The notes under the pieces were generated by a model that did no database searches, was not told where the DNA came from, and was given only the letters and a program-made list of their open reading frames with translations. Of a stretch of DNA of 64,000 nt, positions 1 to 14,303 are shown piece by piece. The DNA comes from Boswellia sacra. Taxonomy: Eukaryota; Streptophyta; Magnoliopsida; Sapindales; Burseraceae. Where the stretch lies: assembly GCA_013180625.2 (NCBI GenBank), contig SNVD02002577.1:62001-126000 (forward strand). The letters are read 5' to 3'. Positions within the stretch are counted from its first letter, which is position 1. Each line of letters starts with the position of its first letter. The translations under genes were made by a program, and so were the position numbers.

Positions 1-223
1 ATTTTGAATTCTTATTCATTAATGATAGTTATTAAGCGGTTTTGGAAAAGGAATTAAAATTATATTTTGTTGAAAACAAAATTTTTTTCAGCCTAGTATA
101 TTACGATAACAGTTAGGGTATTTCCTGTCCATACTATGCTCCAACAACAGTTTCGACACTTTCTCTCTCGCCTTGCTGTTCTCTCTCTGCTCTAAGAAAC
201 TCTTGCAGACTTGAAACCCTAAC

Positions 224-1950
224 AATGGCGACCACCTCAGAATTCTAAAAAACACACAGTTCCTCATCTTCACAAAACGACTCTGGTTACAACAGTAGCA
301 ACGGTAAATAGTAGTCTCATTCATAACAGCAGTCTCATTCATAATAGCCTCAAGCAGAGATCCCAATTGATCCTACTATGAGCGAAGATGAATTAATTTT
401 GGTGAAAAAGATGAAAGACAAGGTGAAGCCAAAGTATAACAATTTCGCAAAGTAGCCGTCAAGCATAAATTCTTGAAGTACATCTCAAAAAGAAAATTGC
501 AGATAGAAAGGCCATTGAAGCTGAACGACTTCAACAATTATGGTCTGAGTGAGCTTCTTAAGTCTATATACTGGACTCGTACGGTAAACAATTTCCTACC
601 CCCTGTGAAGTCATTAATTTAAGAGTTCTATGCTGGTATCTCTACTTCAATTGATGATCTAAAAAGTTTTCATTATTATAGAGTGTATTGTAGAGGAAAG
701 TTTGTGAAATTCTCACCGAATGTCATAAATACATTCTTTGATATACCAATAGGTAGTTTGCATTCTTTGGATGAGAATTTTGATATGGCAGTAGTGATTA
801 AAGAGTTGACTGGTCGAGGAGACATAGAATGGAAACTGAGGGATGAAATTGACCAATAATTTCTCAAAAAGAAGTATAGGGTGATGCATAAGATTGCACA
901 ATTTAATTGGCTTCCCTCGTCACACCAAAACTAAGTTTGGGAAGAGAGAGTGAAATTTTTGTTCTGTTTGGGCACCAATAGACCCATCAATTTTAGCTTG
1001 CTAGCTTATAGATTGATTGTTTAGATTGCTCCATATAAATCTGACTACATTTACTGGTTTTTCCTTATTTAATTCAAGCAATTCTAGCACAGAATGGTAT
1101 CTCTATAAGTCCCAAAGAACATACTGAAATTCTGACCAAGTCAATCACTAAAGGTTTTCTACATAGGTTGCATGATAAATCTGATCTCCCTGCACCAGAA
1201 CCAGAACCCAGGAGAGTCAGGAAACATCCTATGAGTAATATAGAAGAACAACTTACTGTGGTAAATTCTGTCTTGAATGATATCGTGCAGGATCTTAAAG
1301 ATATCAAAGCAAAACAATCTATTTTGGAGGCCAAGCTTGCAGGACAACCTAGTGTTGCAGAAGAACCACAGCCCATGGAAACTGAAAATGTGGTTCTTGA
1401 GAAGTCTGCAGAGCATATACCAGAAACTGATGCACCTCTGCTTGAAGCAATTGAGCCAATACCTGTCGAATATCCAACCGAACAAACTACTGTTGAGACA
1501 GACATAACAGCAGATAAGAAGACAAAGAAAAAGAAATTCAAGACAACAGCAAAGGGATTGAAAGAAAAGAAGAAGATCAAATTGGTGAAGAAACCATTTG
1601 ACAAGAGGAAGAAGAAAATTGAATCAGTAGCTCCAGAACTGAGGGATGAGTCTTTGTCAGATGAACCACCACAAGAAGAACCCGAGATGACATTGCCTTC
1701 ACCAATTGCTGAGGAAGAACCTCATGTTTCTCCAGTCCCTGAAGCAGAACATCATGATTCTCCAACAACACAGTCACCACCACATGAAGCCACAACAACA
1801 CCACCAGCAGAACACATTTATGAACCTCCTCCAGTAGCAGACACAACTGCACCAACTACACCTCTACCATCTACACTTGCAAAAGAGTCACTGGTACCTT
1901 CTCAACAACCTGCTATTGAGTTGCATACAACAGAAACCAGTGCTGAATGA
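224..1950 (+). pseudogene. decayed element-borne gene with plant transposon protein-like domain
   Basis: Starting from an ATG at 224 (MATTSEF then stop), the plus-strand translation is broken many times. A stretch at about 640-1060 reads VYCRGKFVKFSPNVINTFF, ELTGRGDIEWKLRDEI, then a segment ending RPINFSLLAYRLIV. This layout resembles the 'putative plant transposon protein' domain (PF20167-like) of plant repeats. From about 1168 the frame stays open to the TGA at 1948-1950 (first ATG at 1231). It encodes an acidic, proline/threonine/glutamate-rich tail with a lysine-rich basic patch near 1515-1620 and a short coiled-coil-like start (VNSVLNDIVQDLKDIKAKQS). Stops inside the domain, for example at about 856, show that it is dead. 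The domain call is by eye and moderate. Confidence 0.5.
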
Positions 1951-2674
1951 CTTGATAAGGAGATTCGTGATTGTTGCTGAAGTTACTGCCCCTTCCTCTG
2001 GGATAATTGAAGCATAGCCTGCTCCTGAGCCTACTGAGTAGCCTACACTAACTACTACTGGCAGACGGTACAAAATGAAGGCAGACAGGATTAAGAAGCG
2101 CTCTGGCAGTTCCTCTTCCCCACCTGTTCACAAGTCTCCACGACTCTGATAATTTTTGGAACTCGTTCTGAAATCAAGGGGGAGAAGGAGTTTCTGATAT
2201 AATGTTTTCTGTTCTGTCTTGTTTTTGAACTGATCTTGTTTTTGATAATTCTGTCTGATATTTTGATGATCTCTTCTAGGACAGTATGTAAGAAGTAAGG
2301 GGGAGTAAGGCATGCTTTTGCTTTGTATACATTAGAACTATTTTTGGCTGTGTGTTATTTCTTTACTGTGTTATGTGTTTTTATCTACCTATTTCATTTG
2401 ATGTATGTTTTTAATAACTCTAATCATGATTTAGTTAAAGTGATGTTTGACATGTTTGTCTACTACGCTTTGTTTTGTTTTGTAGGATAAACACATTCAG
2501 ACATTGTTCTGTTATGTGATTTGTAACTGCATTATATTGTTATTTCTATAAGTATGATGTTCATGTTTGATTGATCATGATTGTTTATAGTTATGTTTGA
2601 CTTATCTCTGTTTGATTTTTCTTTGATCAGAAACGCTATAGTGTTTTCATCACAAGTTGCCAAAAAGGGAAGAT
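1951..2674 (+). other. non-coding 3' tail of the LTR element with polypurine tract
   Basis: No coding sequence is seen. The tail is T-rich with several purine runs (AAGGGGGAG near 2178 and 2298). The last, CAAAAAGGGAAGAT at 2661-2674, directly precedes the TGTTGG start of the LTR and is the best polypurine tract for plus-strand priming. Confidence 0.5.
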
Positions 2675-3526
2675 TGTTGGTGTCAATGTGCATGTGCCAT
2701 GCACATGATATTTTTGTCTAACTTGTGATAAAACAAGAATATCAGTTTATTTCTTATTTTACTGTTTCTAGAAGTGTATTTTAGGAAGTATTTGATTTAT
2801 AATACATATCCTCTTAGAATAGGATATTATTTAATATATCCTAGTTAAAATAGGATAATATTTAGTTGTGTCCTAGTTCCTTTAGGAGTTAATTATATCA
2901 CTTCCTATTATATTTGTCTTTATCCTAATGTGAGTTTGATTAGGATTTTTACAGGAATCTAGAGAGATTTCGATCAGGCTTCCCACTATATATATTATTA
3001 TGTTTACATAACATATAATTAGTTGGTTGTGGGAGATTCTATGTCACGACATTCTAAGAATTAAGAAGAAAGCTTCAACGCAGATTGGAATGCTTTTTTG
3101 ATTTGATTTTATGAGTGTTTTATTCATGTATGAGAGATTGTCATTGTACATGAATAGTTGATTAGGTCTATGTGAGTTAATAGACACTTAAGAGAACTTG
3201 CGAGTTAAGTGTTTATGTAATTCAGTATCAGACATCGTGGTTATGATATACTTAACAGTGTGTTGTTAAGTTATCTGCGACAGAGAGTGAGCAGTGTCAG
3301 TAGAGTTTAAGATCTTGACGAGATTTTATTTTACAAAGATTAGGTCAGTGTGTGAGAGTGAGTCAACATTGTAAATGATCCTAAAGATTGTACAAACAAG
3401 AACTTAGTGAATTGCAGCTCTATAGCTGTCCGTGGATGTAGGTTTTATAACCAAATCACGTAAAATCCTCCTATACCGATTTACATTACAGTTTACTGTT
3501 ATAATTCTTATAACTGCATACTTTCA
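2675..3526 (+). repeat. 3' LTR (about 850 bp)
   Basis: It begins TGTTGGTGTC straight after a polypurine tract, has a TATA-like tract (ACTATATATATT) near 2986, and carries near 3430-3475 a GTGGATGTAGG...CACGTAAA stretch of the kind common near the 3' end of plant LTRs. The end is set at TTTCA (3526) because DUF1517 homology resumes there. The partner LTR is out of view, so identity and age cannot be estimated. Confidence 0.55.
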
Positions 3527-3937
3527 GAACTAATAGTTTTTGCAAGGCCTTTTTTAGTTCTCCCTTGGTATTAATGGTAGGTAATTCAACCTTTGGCCTG
3601 AAAGTAGGAAATTCTCCTATTGGAATAGGAGCCACCAAGATTGTCACCTGTAAACAAACAAAGGATAATAATAAAAGAACATTAATATGGAGATCTAATA
3701 TGTCATATACATAGTTAAAGAAGATATTATTTAGAAGTGATTGGTAATCATTAATTTAAAATTATTCTTTATTCATTCATACCACAACATATGTTGGTTT
3801 GAATTCATGATCATCAGCTTTCAAGCTACTTTTGCTTTCATTTTTCATGTTGTTTAAATTAACTAGGGTCTCTTCATCAAATTTCTGCCCTTCTTCATCT
3901 GAAAGTTCTTTCACTACAACATGGAAGACTTTTTATG

Positions 3938-4305
3938 GCAGGCAAGAACTGCCGTAAAAGCTCTTTTACGGCAGTTATACGGCGGTTTACAACCGTCGTA
4001 AAAGCAACTGTAGTAAAAGCTTTTACGGTGGTTCTGGTACATCGTAAAAGGTTATTTATGACGGTTTTATTGTTCGACGTAAAAACGGACGACGAAATAG
4101 AAGTTACAAATAACACGCCTTTTTACGTATATAACTTTTTACGTTGAACATATAATCGCCGTAAAAGGTTCATAAATCGTCGTAAATAATATCCACGAAA
4201 CTGTCGTATAAAGTGTAAAACCATCGTAAATAGTTCAAGTCAAAACGACGTAGTTTAGCCCCAAATTTTTTGCGACGATCAGAAAACCGCCGTAAAATGT
4301 TAACT
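3938..4305. repeat. left subterminal repeats of the Pack-CACTA
   Basis: Many direct and inverted copies of CGTAAAAG, TTTACGGC and ACGGCGGTTT occur within about 370 bp of the left end. Such subterminal arrays are the transposase-binding platform in CACTA elements. The same motif recurs at the right end. Confidence 0.8.
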
Positions 4306-4769
4306 TTCTTTTTAATACTATTGCTATTTAATATTAGTTACTTTTTAATATTATTTTTTTAATACTGCATTGGCACATGTAGTGGTGTCATTTAAAGAAG
4401 TGCTCTATGTATGCAACACTAGTTGTCTTATTTGAACCATCAGGCTCCTTCAAGGTGGTTATAGCCTCCATTATAAGGTTATCCAAACTATACAATGAAA
4501 ACAAAGAATTAAATAATACATTGCAATCACACATAATGGAAACACAAAATCATATTGTTTCATTTCATAGTCCACTTATCAAGAAAATGGTGTATAGAAT
4601 ATTTAACAACAAAATTCTAAAATGTCATAATTGCATGGTTATCGCCTTCTGTTATTAGAAAACCATACAAGTATAGCTGAATTGAAAAAATAATAGACCT
4701 AAATGTAGTGTCAGTGAGAATGCTTCCACTTCCCAGGTTTATTTTCTTTTCTCTCTGGATAAGAGTTTC

Positions 4770-4877
4770 TTCAGGATCTTTAAGTATTGTGCGCCATTTG
4801 CCAGCCCTATGTTTAATTACACCAGCTTTTAATGCAGCTTCTTCTTCTTGTGTCCATTTCTGCTTTGGCGCACCCAT
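4770..4877 (-). pseudogene. captured fragment of a TRB/SMH-type single-Myb-histone gene
   Basis: From a true ATG at 4877 the minus strand reads [19 protein letters not shown] and on through [11 protein letters not shown] to DPE, the conserved start of plant telomere-repeat-binding (TRB/SMH) proteins and their N-terminal Myb domain. After DPE the family match stops although the frame stays open to 4617. The fragment thus holds the start codon and about 36 residues; the rest of the Myb domain, the H1/H5-like domain and the coiled coil are absent. Its orientation matches the other two captured fragments. Confidence 0.85.
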
Positions 4878-5283
4878 AAAAAGTAGCTAAAATGAAGTCC
4901 TCAAAAGGATCTGAACTGCAAACTAAAAGTAAAATCTATCACCGTATGCACCTGCAAATAGACAATCATTTACCAACAGTTAATTGGTCAAATAACAAAA
5001 AATAACCCCACCAGAGTTCAAATAACACTCAAAAGCTCAAACATTTACACAAAAACAACGCTGATCACATTCTCTTCCATTCAACCACTAAAATACAGTG
5101 ATGCATGATAAAAGAATTCAGTTTCTTTTTACTAGAATATAATATTTCAGTTTATTATTATAAAAATTTTAAAAAAAAATTCAGCATCCTATTGCAAGTA
5201 GAAATAGAAATCTGCACACATTGTATAAGCATTTGTCAAATGCAAATAAGCCACATATATGCAACAGAAAATGTTAATTACCT

Positions 5284-6350
5284 GATGATCTCGCATGGGG
5301 TTCCAGTCATGCTCCATGAAAATGAGGGTATCAGCAGATGTCAGATTCAAGCCTAGGCCACCAACTGCAAAGAAAGCCATAATTTCAGTATACTCCATTA
5401 CTAATCCGCCTTCCAAATAAGAAAAAGCCTAAACAAAGCCTACCATGTGTTGTAAGTAGCAGGGCATCTATAGTAGGGTCAGAATTAAAAGCCTTTACAA
5501 TCTCAAAACGCTTTTCTGGTTCAACCGACCCATCAAGCGTAGGTATGTAACACTGTGAGAAGGTAAAACATTATTAACAACTGTCCATTGTGTAAAACTT
5601 TTGTACATGTGCTCAAGGCACAATTAATTATAAGAAACAATATTAGCACAATCTATGTTCCAAAAAATGGCACAAGTTATCAACTTGCAAACCCATCATT
5701 TTAGGAACTCATACCTATTTAGACAACTACTTTTCCAAGTTGTCGATCAGTCCCTGGTGGATCAAAAAGAGAATGGTTTTGCCTTGCAATGACCAAATGT
5801 AAAGTTACAAAAGTAATTAACAACTTCAGAGAAATCTTAACAAGTCAGAACAACAGAGATATTGGTCTAAGGTAGGCCCAGTTTCTTCTTCCATAAAAAA
5901 CAAATAAATAAAATAATAGTCGTAAAGTAGTAAAACAATAACAACAACAACAACAAAACAGCAACACCACCAACACCAACACCAACAATAATAATAATAA
6001 TAGTAAGCTCATTTGTTTGCATGAATGCATTAGATAAAGATAACTCCAATTTCTGTAAAAGAACTTGACCATAAGAATCAGAGTAAGAAACAATAAGCAA
6101 GTAATGATCTCACAATAAGTAGAAAAGAGAGAGATAAGAACACTCACTCCTTCATATGCGTATGAAACAAGTCCCATTCAATAATGTCTAAAAGGGCCTA
6201 CACAAAAAGCAATTATTAATATAAAAAGCATGCAGAATTAACTTTACAGAAAAATAAAAAATTAAAAAAAATAAGTGAGAGTGGAACATAGATTATGCAT
6301 GCTTTACTTTATGCTGAGCAAAAATCAAAACTCTGTGCTGCCCGATGCTA
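5284..6350 (-). pseudogene. captured fragment of a BTAF1/MOT1-type SNF2 helicase gene, four exons with introns
   Basis: Four short exons, in order on the minus strand, match the C-terminal helicase lobe of TATA-binding-protein-associated factor 172 (BTAF1/MOT1). They are: GQHRVLIFAQHK (about 6350-6312, GTAAAG donor); ALLDIIEWDLFHTHMK (about 6200-6150); LDGSVEPEKRFEIVKAFNSD to LLLTTHG (about 5556-5445); and [20 protein letters not shown] to RDHQ (about 5370-5284). The last holds helicase motif V and the start of motif VI. Introns are kept between them, so capture was at the DNA level. The full protein is near 2,000 residues, so this is a small internal piece that cannot act as a helicase. Confidence 0.9.
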
Positions 6351-6628
6351 ACAGCACATATTGAAGACTGATTCTGGCATCCAAAATTATACTAACAAAA
6401 ATTTACTTATATGAATTAATAATAAAATTATATAAAAACAACAAAAATAATTATACTAATTGCGTACCTTTATCTAAAATGAGATTATTTGTTTTCTTAT
6501 TTTTTTTTTTTTTGCAATTAACATTATCCAAACTTTAGAGAAAGTCAAGAAGCTTTTGTAATAATTCCTTATGAAAGAAGCTTCACAAACATAATTATCA
6601 TACATACATGGGATAAACATTGAAGCTA

Positions 6629-8068
<1,440 letters not shown>

Positions 8069-8167
8069 GGATAGTGAGTGAAAGGGGGTTATAGAGAGAT
8101 CGGGGATGATTTGAGAGAGTTTAGAGTGAGATGGGAGAGATAGAAACTGAGAGAATGGGCACCATTA

Positions 8168-8300
8168 TGGTAAACGGTTTTGGGGTTTTCTACACCCTTT
8201 ATACGGCGGTTTGACAAACTTTCGTAAATAATATGCGTGTATCACTATTTAATACGGTTTTCAAAAACCGCCGTAGAAGGTCGTAGTATATACCTGTTTT
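8168..8300. repeat. right subterminal repeats of the Pack-CACTA
   Basis: It contains GGTAAACGGTTT, ATACGGCGGTTT, TTCGTAAATA, ATACGGTTTT and ACCGCCGTAG, the same motif family as at the left end. The array is much shorter than the left one. Confidence 0.75.
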
Positions 8301-9650
8301 TCTTGTAGTGTTTGAAGTATTCTTCTGCTGCTCTATGAACAATACTTCACATACACCTGCAGAATTGTAACTAATTAAACATGCACTTAGATAGATTACA
8401 GAACAAAAAAGAAATTATACGAAAAATAAACAATTTTTAAATATACTTTACTGTACTTCTACAACTGAAAATTAAATTAGTCCGTACTAGCTAGAGAAAC
8501 TTAAAGCATTAAGCAGAATCAATTTTTTCAATGGGCTAAATGAAACACTAATTGATTCACACCACTTATGATTTGTGATTACCAATAGCTGACTGAGGAA
8601 TGGATTAGCTAAAATTGTTAATTTGAAGGAAATTAGAAAATTATCTGAGAGAAGATGTCCAAACTTACAGATGAATAATACGATATGTATGCTTGGAATG
8701 TCGATGTAGCGTCTTTGCCGTTTCTGCCACCAGAAAAAGGTAAATATATAAGTTATATCAGTAATCATGAATAAACAAATGAATGATTTATGCCTCCTTG
8801 GAACTAGCAAGTCCGAACTACACTTTTGAGATAAATAATTAATTAAAGTTCTGTATACACCCCACCTATGGAAAGAGAAACATATAGTTTTGCTAAATTA
8901 TTATTATTCTTTATTCAAACTCCTACTAAATCTCTTAAAATTTTTAGAGTACTTATCAATTTCAAATAAATTGCTGGCTGCAAAACAACTTAGATATGCA
9001 GAAAACTTATTTTAAAATCTTACTTATTTTATTAGAGAACAGAATAATTTTAACCACGAATTTGCCATTACTTCTAAATACAAGTAACTTTACCCTTATT
9101 TGGTTAAAAAAAATCTAAGTTCAAATTGTATTAGATGCAGAAAGTGCTAATAATATCTATAATAACCTGAACTTTGCTTCGTGCAGGAAGTCCCAATATA
9201 TATGATAATGATGCTGCTAAATTAAAAATAAAATAAAATAACCTTACCAGAGCTCGACCTGTTGGAACTCCGCCGCCTTGAGGATGAAAACGAATGTCCA
9301 CCCATCCTACCAGCAGAGAGAGCCAAGGCCGAATCACGGCCGTTCATCATCAACAACAACAAAGACAAAGTCATTACCATTATTGTTGCATGAGATTTCA
9401 CCCATTGAAAAGCTCTTAAAATACTGCTGTACTTTCCAATATGATCATTCTCTTTTGTGCTTCTGAATTGCGATTCACATGAGTTTAGAGGGTTTTTGCT
9501 AGTTGAACATGAAGTCAAGTTCACCTTCAACTTCAAGGTAGCAAATCTGACACATAATGATGATCCGATACAATCACGGTCGGCAAGAAAGATTTTTCTC
9601 CGTTGTGACAATAACACCGGATTTGTCTTGCGCAACAAAATGGTCGCCAT

Positions 9651-10713
9651 CAACTAAGGATCTGTTTTTCTTCCTCTTCTATTCTTTAATTACGATTTAT
9701 ATAAGCCTTTCAGTCGTAATAATCTCAGGTTCGTCAACATATATTGTAAAAGAGGTAAAAAGTTTTGAAAACCTTGTTATTAAGGAAAGAGAATGTATAT
9801 AGATATCAAAAAACTCATTAATATTAAAGTTCACATGTCCACAAGCAAAATTAATTGAGTATAGGATACTTATTAAAAATTAATGAGCAATCCTCATATA
9901 CAATTTCTCTATACAATTATCCTCCTATAATCTGAGGTGACATAATCTAATTAGAAGGTAGAAACTTATAATAAATAAAGAATATGGCATGAGTCATATA
10001 ACACTCAATAATATTTTTGTCATATCAAATTGTACGAGAATAATTATATAAATTGATTGTTTAATACTATTCAAAGTTTATATCCCACTTAAAGTCAATA
10101 TCCATAACATAATATCCACAACCAATTAAAACAGTGTTCAACCAGAACTCAAATAGGAAAAAATAAATAATTAGATTGACACCCCAAAGGCGGTACCTGT
10201 TGTTCGGTAATTGGTAAGTTCATAGAATGAAAACAAACGTTATAAATATATTGTAGATAGTTTAGGCAATGAAATAATAAAAGAATCCCAAAATTCCTAG
10301 AATTGTCTGTGAAATATGTCACTGGATATGAGCACTATGCCAGCCGGTTGAGAAATGAGATAAGTATGTGGTGTTAGGTCTCTGAAGCAATAAAGAAAAA
10401 TAAGACAGTGTGGTCGAAGTTCAAATCTGTTTAGTGTTTAGAAGAATTTTGAGTTTGAAAAGTGCGCTGTAACTTCTGCTCTAAACTTTTTGTGGGTTTA
10501 TTTTATTTATATTTAAATTGTGGTAATGTGCTCTGACCTTGATGTCGTTGGACCATTTACCAAATAGTTTATAGACTCAAAACGTTTGGACCTTTTGCCA
10601 TTAGATGCCTGCAAGATTCCAGTGGTTATCCCATTAGCTTTGGGCTATAAGCAGCAAAATTTCAATTCTCTCAATCTCAAATACAATAAGATGTGAGAAA
10701 TCCGGAAGAGTAC
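9651..10713. other. divergent spacer between DUF1517-A (minus) and PPR-A (plus)
   Basis: No gene is seen. The part from about 10,190 to 10,713 is homologous to 34,412-34,959 upstream of the intact PPR gene (shared GAATGAAAACAAACRTTATA and TATGTCACTGG blocks), so it is the ancestral PPR 5' flank. The sequence to its left should hold the DUF1517 promoter; no clear element was identified. Confidence 0.6.
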
Positions 10714-10995
10714 ATGTTGTCTACAAAATCAAAATTGAGTCTCTCAATAGCTAACCAACAACTGCTTTTTATCAGAGGCAGTTCCACATCCACATTCCTC
10801 CTAAAATCTGACAACACCAGCCGATGCCATGAATGGAGTCATAACCATCCCCAACAAAACATCTTTTACACTAATTTATTCACTCAACTCAAGTCACCAC
10901 CTCATCTTTCAGAAGCCAAACGATTACATGCCCTTGTCAGAGGTTTCATCGACATGGGTAACTTTTCTAAAGCCATCGAGTTTTATTACTTGTTA
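10714..10995 (+). pseudogene. PPR gene copy A, 5' remnant with internal deletion
   Basis: It starts at the same ATG as the intact gene (MLSTKSKL; in-frame codons upstream give only a GTG) and follows it to KRLHAL. It then jumps to VRGFIDMGNFSKAIEFYY. The join lies at a shared GGTTTC, so about 60 codons were lost between short repeats. At about 10,990 PPR homology ends and sequence matching 21,170 onward (the array unit start) begins, a second deletion joining PPR DNA directly to the array. The intact gene is at 34,960. Confidence 0.85.
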
Positions 10996-11913
10996 CTTTT
11001 TTAAATAAAAAGTTTAAAATTTTTAAAAAATTTAAATTTAATTAAATAATAATAAAAATTTTTAATATATCAATTTTTAGTAAACCTATTTCATTAATAT
11101 GAAATTTTAAATTTATAATAAAATTTTTTATTAATTATATAATATAGATATAATTAAAAGTTCTTATTAAATATTTACGTAATCTAATTTAATAATTTAA
11201 AATATAAAATTGACATTACTAATATTTTAATAAATTAATTAAATATATACTTCATTAAAATTATCAAATATATAATTGTACTTTAAAAATAAAATTAATA
11301 ATTTCAAAAAAATTACTAATTACGTAATATAATTAATAATTATAGTATACTATTACTATTATTGTTATTGTTGTTGTTATTATTATTATTATTATTTATA
11401 AATCATTTTAGAATTATTAAATTAATATTTATTTAGGTTTATTTTATTTTTATTTAATACTATATTATTTTTTATGCTACAATTAATTAAAAAAATGCAG
11501 CCAACAAGATTTTCACTGGCAAATAAATAAATTTAAAATAGCAATATAAATAATAATGACAAGAATAATCACATTAGAATACACATAGACATATAATAAA
11601 GGCTTTAATTTTTTGTTGTTGCGCATTCTCTCTCTGCCAAGCCGGCAAGCCAACTCATCCCACATACAGTACGTCCGACCACGATCTCTTGCACGCCCAG
11701 ATCTTCCTGACGATGATAGCGGGGTGCCACGCTTTTCCGGTTGGAAAGACTACCAGCGAAAAAGAGAGGCCTTTCTATCCTACCCGTCCATCTGAAGTTA
11801 GTATACAATTTATATATGAAAAAAGCAAACATTTATAGCATTTTCTATCCATCTCACTCAAAGCAAAGCATAGACTTTTTCTTTTGTTTTCTCTCTTCCC
11901 TGTTTCCATTGCA

Positions 11914-12351
11914 ATGTTTTCCATTATTTCCAGCTCCGTTTTTCTTCCATTAACCTTAAACCCACTCCCAAAAGCCCCCACCAAGCCTAATACGTGCACT
12001 GCCATTATGAATCCTAGGCACAAGTTGGTTCTACCCCATCCGAAAGCAAACACAAAGTTGCACAAGCCATTGCTTAATGTTTTGTTTGGAGTTCTCAGTT
12101 CAAACCCCATGTTTAGCTCAAACCCAATGAATCCAGGGCTTCCACCATGGATGGAGCTTGTCATGAAATTTATGCAAGAGTAAGGCTGGTTCAAGGACAC
12201 TTTGGAGTTGTACAGTAGCTATAGAGTTGATAACTAAAACTTTTCATGTGATGATGGCTGCCATATCAACATTTGTGGTTTTGAAAGGCTTCTTTAGGGC
12301 ACTGTTCAGAAGAAGGAAGAGAAGCAAGAAGACAAGACTGATAAAAATTGA
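11914..12351 (+). pseudogene. array gene copy 1 (full length, premature stop)
   Basis: The frame runs from ATG 11914 (MFSIISSSVFLPLTLNPLPK) to TAA 12181-12183 after KFMQE, 89 codons. Compared with intact copy 6, that TAA replaces a Tyr codon. The following sequence is homologous to the C-terminal half but has a frame change near 12,217, before the ALFRRRKRSKK-like end. Function unknown; see copy 6. Confidence 0.7.
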
Positions 12352-13219
12352 GTTTTCTTTTTCCGGTTTGCTTGCTTTTTTTTTTTAATGTTTTTCTCAT
12401 CGGTTGCTCATGTTTTTGTTATTGCCAATGAAATTAGGAACTAAATATTCACACCACCCAAGAGCTGATTGAACACACTGTACAATGATGAGCTGATTGA
12501 ATGTTGTGCATGATGATAAGCTGATTTTACCACAAATTATATATATCATTGTTAACTTATTTCATCAATTTTTAATAAAATCTTTTATTTTGGTAACATT
12601 AACTTATTTATTGAAAAACATATTTATAAATTAATAATTCGAAATTTTATTTTAATTTTTAAATACATTAAGTTATGTATTTAAAAATTATGTATTTAAA
12701 AATAATCCAAACTTTATTGTAGCAAAAATATATTAATTTGTCCTATATTAACTTATATATTCATAAATAATCTCAACTTTTATTACAACAAGAATACTAA
12801 ATATATTTATAAATTAAAATATTAAAATAATTAATCTAATATATAATTGTTTCCTCGTATTATCATGTCTACGAGTCTCCAGCGACTTCAGAAAACAAAT
12901 AAAGGAAAAAGTATAAAATTAATAATTTCAAAAAAATTACTAATTACGCAATATAATTAATAATTATAGTATACTATTACTATTATTGTCGTCGTCGTTG
13001 TTATTATTATTATTATTTATAAATCATTTTAGAATTATTAAATTAATATTTATTTGGTTTATTTTATTTTTATTTAATACTATATAATTTTTTATGCTAC
13101 AATTAATAAAAAAAATGCAGCCAACAAGACTTTTACCGGCAAATAAATAAATTTGAAATAGCAATATAAATAATAATGACAAGAATAATCCACATTAGAA
13201 TACACATAGGCATATAATA

Positions 13220-13461
13220 CAGGGCTTCCACCATGGATGGAGTTTGTCAAGAAATTTATGCCAGAGTAAGGCTGGTTCAAGGACGCTTTGGAGTTGTACA
13301 CGGTGGCTATAGAGTTGCTACCCAAAACTTTTGATGTGATGATGGCTGTAATATCAGCATTTGTGGTTTTGAAGGGGTTCTTTGGGGCACTGTTTGTGCT
13401 CCTTGGGGCACTGTTCAGAAAGAAGGAAGAGAAACAAGAAGACAAGGCTGATAAAAATTAA
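13220..13461 (+). pseudogene. array gene copy 2 (3' half only)
   Basis: Only the part from GLPPWMEFVKKFMPE onward is present. The TAA after E is followed by an open frame of about 65 codons (GWFKDALELYTVAIELLPK, a hydrophobic AVISAFVVLKGFFGALF, then KKEEKQEDKADKN and a stop). A 27-bp internal duplication adds VLLGALF relative to copy 1. It has no start codon or leader of its own. Confidence 0.7.
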
Positions 13462-14303
13462 GTTTTCTTTTTCCGATTTGCTTGCTTTTTTTTTTAATGT
13501 TTTTCTCATCTATTGCCCATGTTTTTGTTGTTGCCAATGAAATTAGAAACTAAATATTCAGACCACCCAAGAGCTGATTGAACACACTGCACCATGATGA
13601 GCTGATTGAATATTGTGCATGATGATGAGCTGATGCTACCACAAATTATATATATATATATATATCACTGATAACTTATTTCATCAATTTTTAATAAAAT
13701 TTTTATTTTGGTAACATTAACTTATTTATTGAAAAATATATTTATAAATTAATAATTCAAACTTTTATTTTAATTTTTAAATACGTTAAGTTATGTATTT
13801 AAAAATAATCCAAACTTTTATTGTAGCAAAAATACATTAATTTGTCTTATATTAACTAATATATTCATAAATAATCTCAACTTTTATTACAACAAGAATA
13901 CTAAATATATTTATAAATTAAATATTAAAATAATTAATCCAATAATTGGTTCCTCGTATTATCATGTCTACGAGTCTCCAGCAACTTCAGAAAACAAAAT
14001 AAAGGAAAAAGTATAAAATTAATAATTTCAAAAAAAATTACTCATTACGTAATATAATTAATAATTATAGTATACTATTACTGTTGTTGTTGTTGTTATT
14101 TACAAATCATTTTAGAATTACTAAATTAATATTTATTTAGGTTTATTTTATTTTTATTTAATACTATATTATTTTTTATGCTACAGTTAATAAAAAAATG
14201 CAACCAACAAGATTTTCATCGGCAAATAAATAAATTTTAAATAACAATATAAATAATAATGACAAGAATAATCCACATTAGAATACACATAGGCATATAA
14301 TCC

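Larger units (their letters stand above)
1..3526 (+). mobile_element. LTR retrotransposon, 3' part (degenerate)
   Basis: The window opens inside an LTR-type element read on the plus strand. In order one sees a degenerate coding region (about 224-1950), a non-coding tail with purine-rich runs, a polypurine tract at about 2661-2674 and a putative 3' LTR beginning TGTTGGTGTC at 2675. The 3' end near 3526 is placed by homology: sequence to its right matches a DUF1517 exon that is also present, uninterrupted, near 33.68 kb. The 5' LTR, gag-pol and left target duplication lie outside the window, so superfamily (Copia or Gypsy, autonomous or not) cannot be fixed. Confidence 0.65.

Noticed and set aside
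1074..1604. 176-codon minus-strand frame, Ser/Phe-rich
   Set aside because: It is antisense to the open tail of the LTR-borne gene; composition is that of a reverse-strand shadow and no motif is seen.
5845..6177. 110-codon minus frame rich in Leu/Cys/Tyr
   Set aside because: It is the translation of a GTT/ATT-type microsatellite and intron DNA inside the CACTA; only the end overlaps a BTAF1 exon, in another frame.
8487..8810. minus frame near DUF1517 copy A that might hold middle exons
   Set aside because: It does not show DUF1517 family blocks; splice-like sites around KRQRRYIDIPSI are not supported by copy B or the family pattern.
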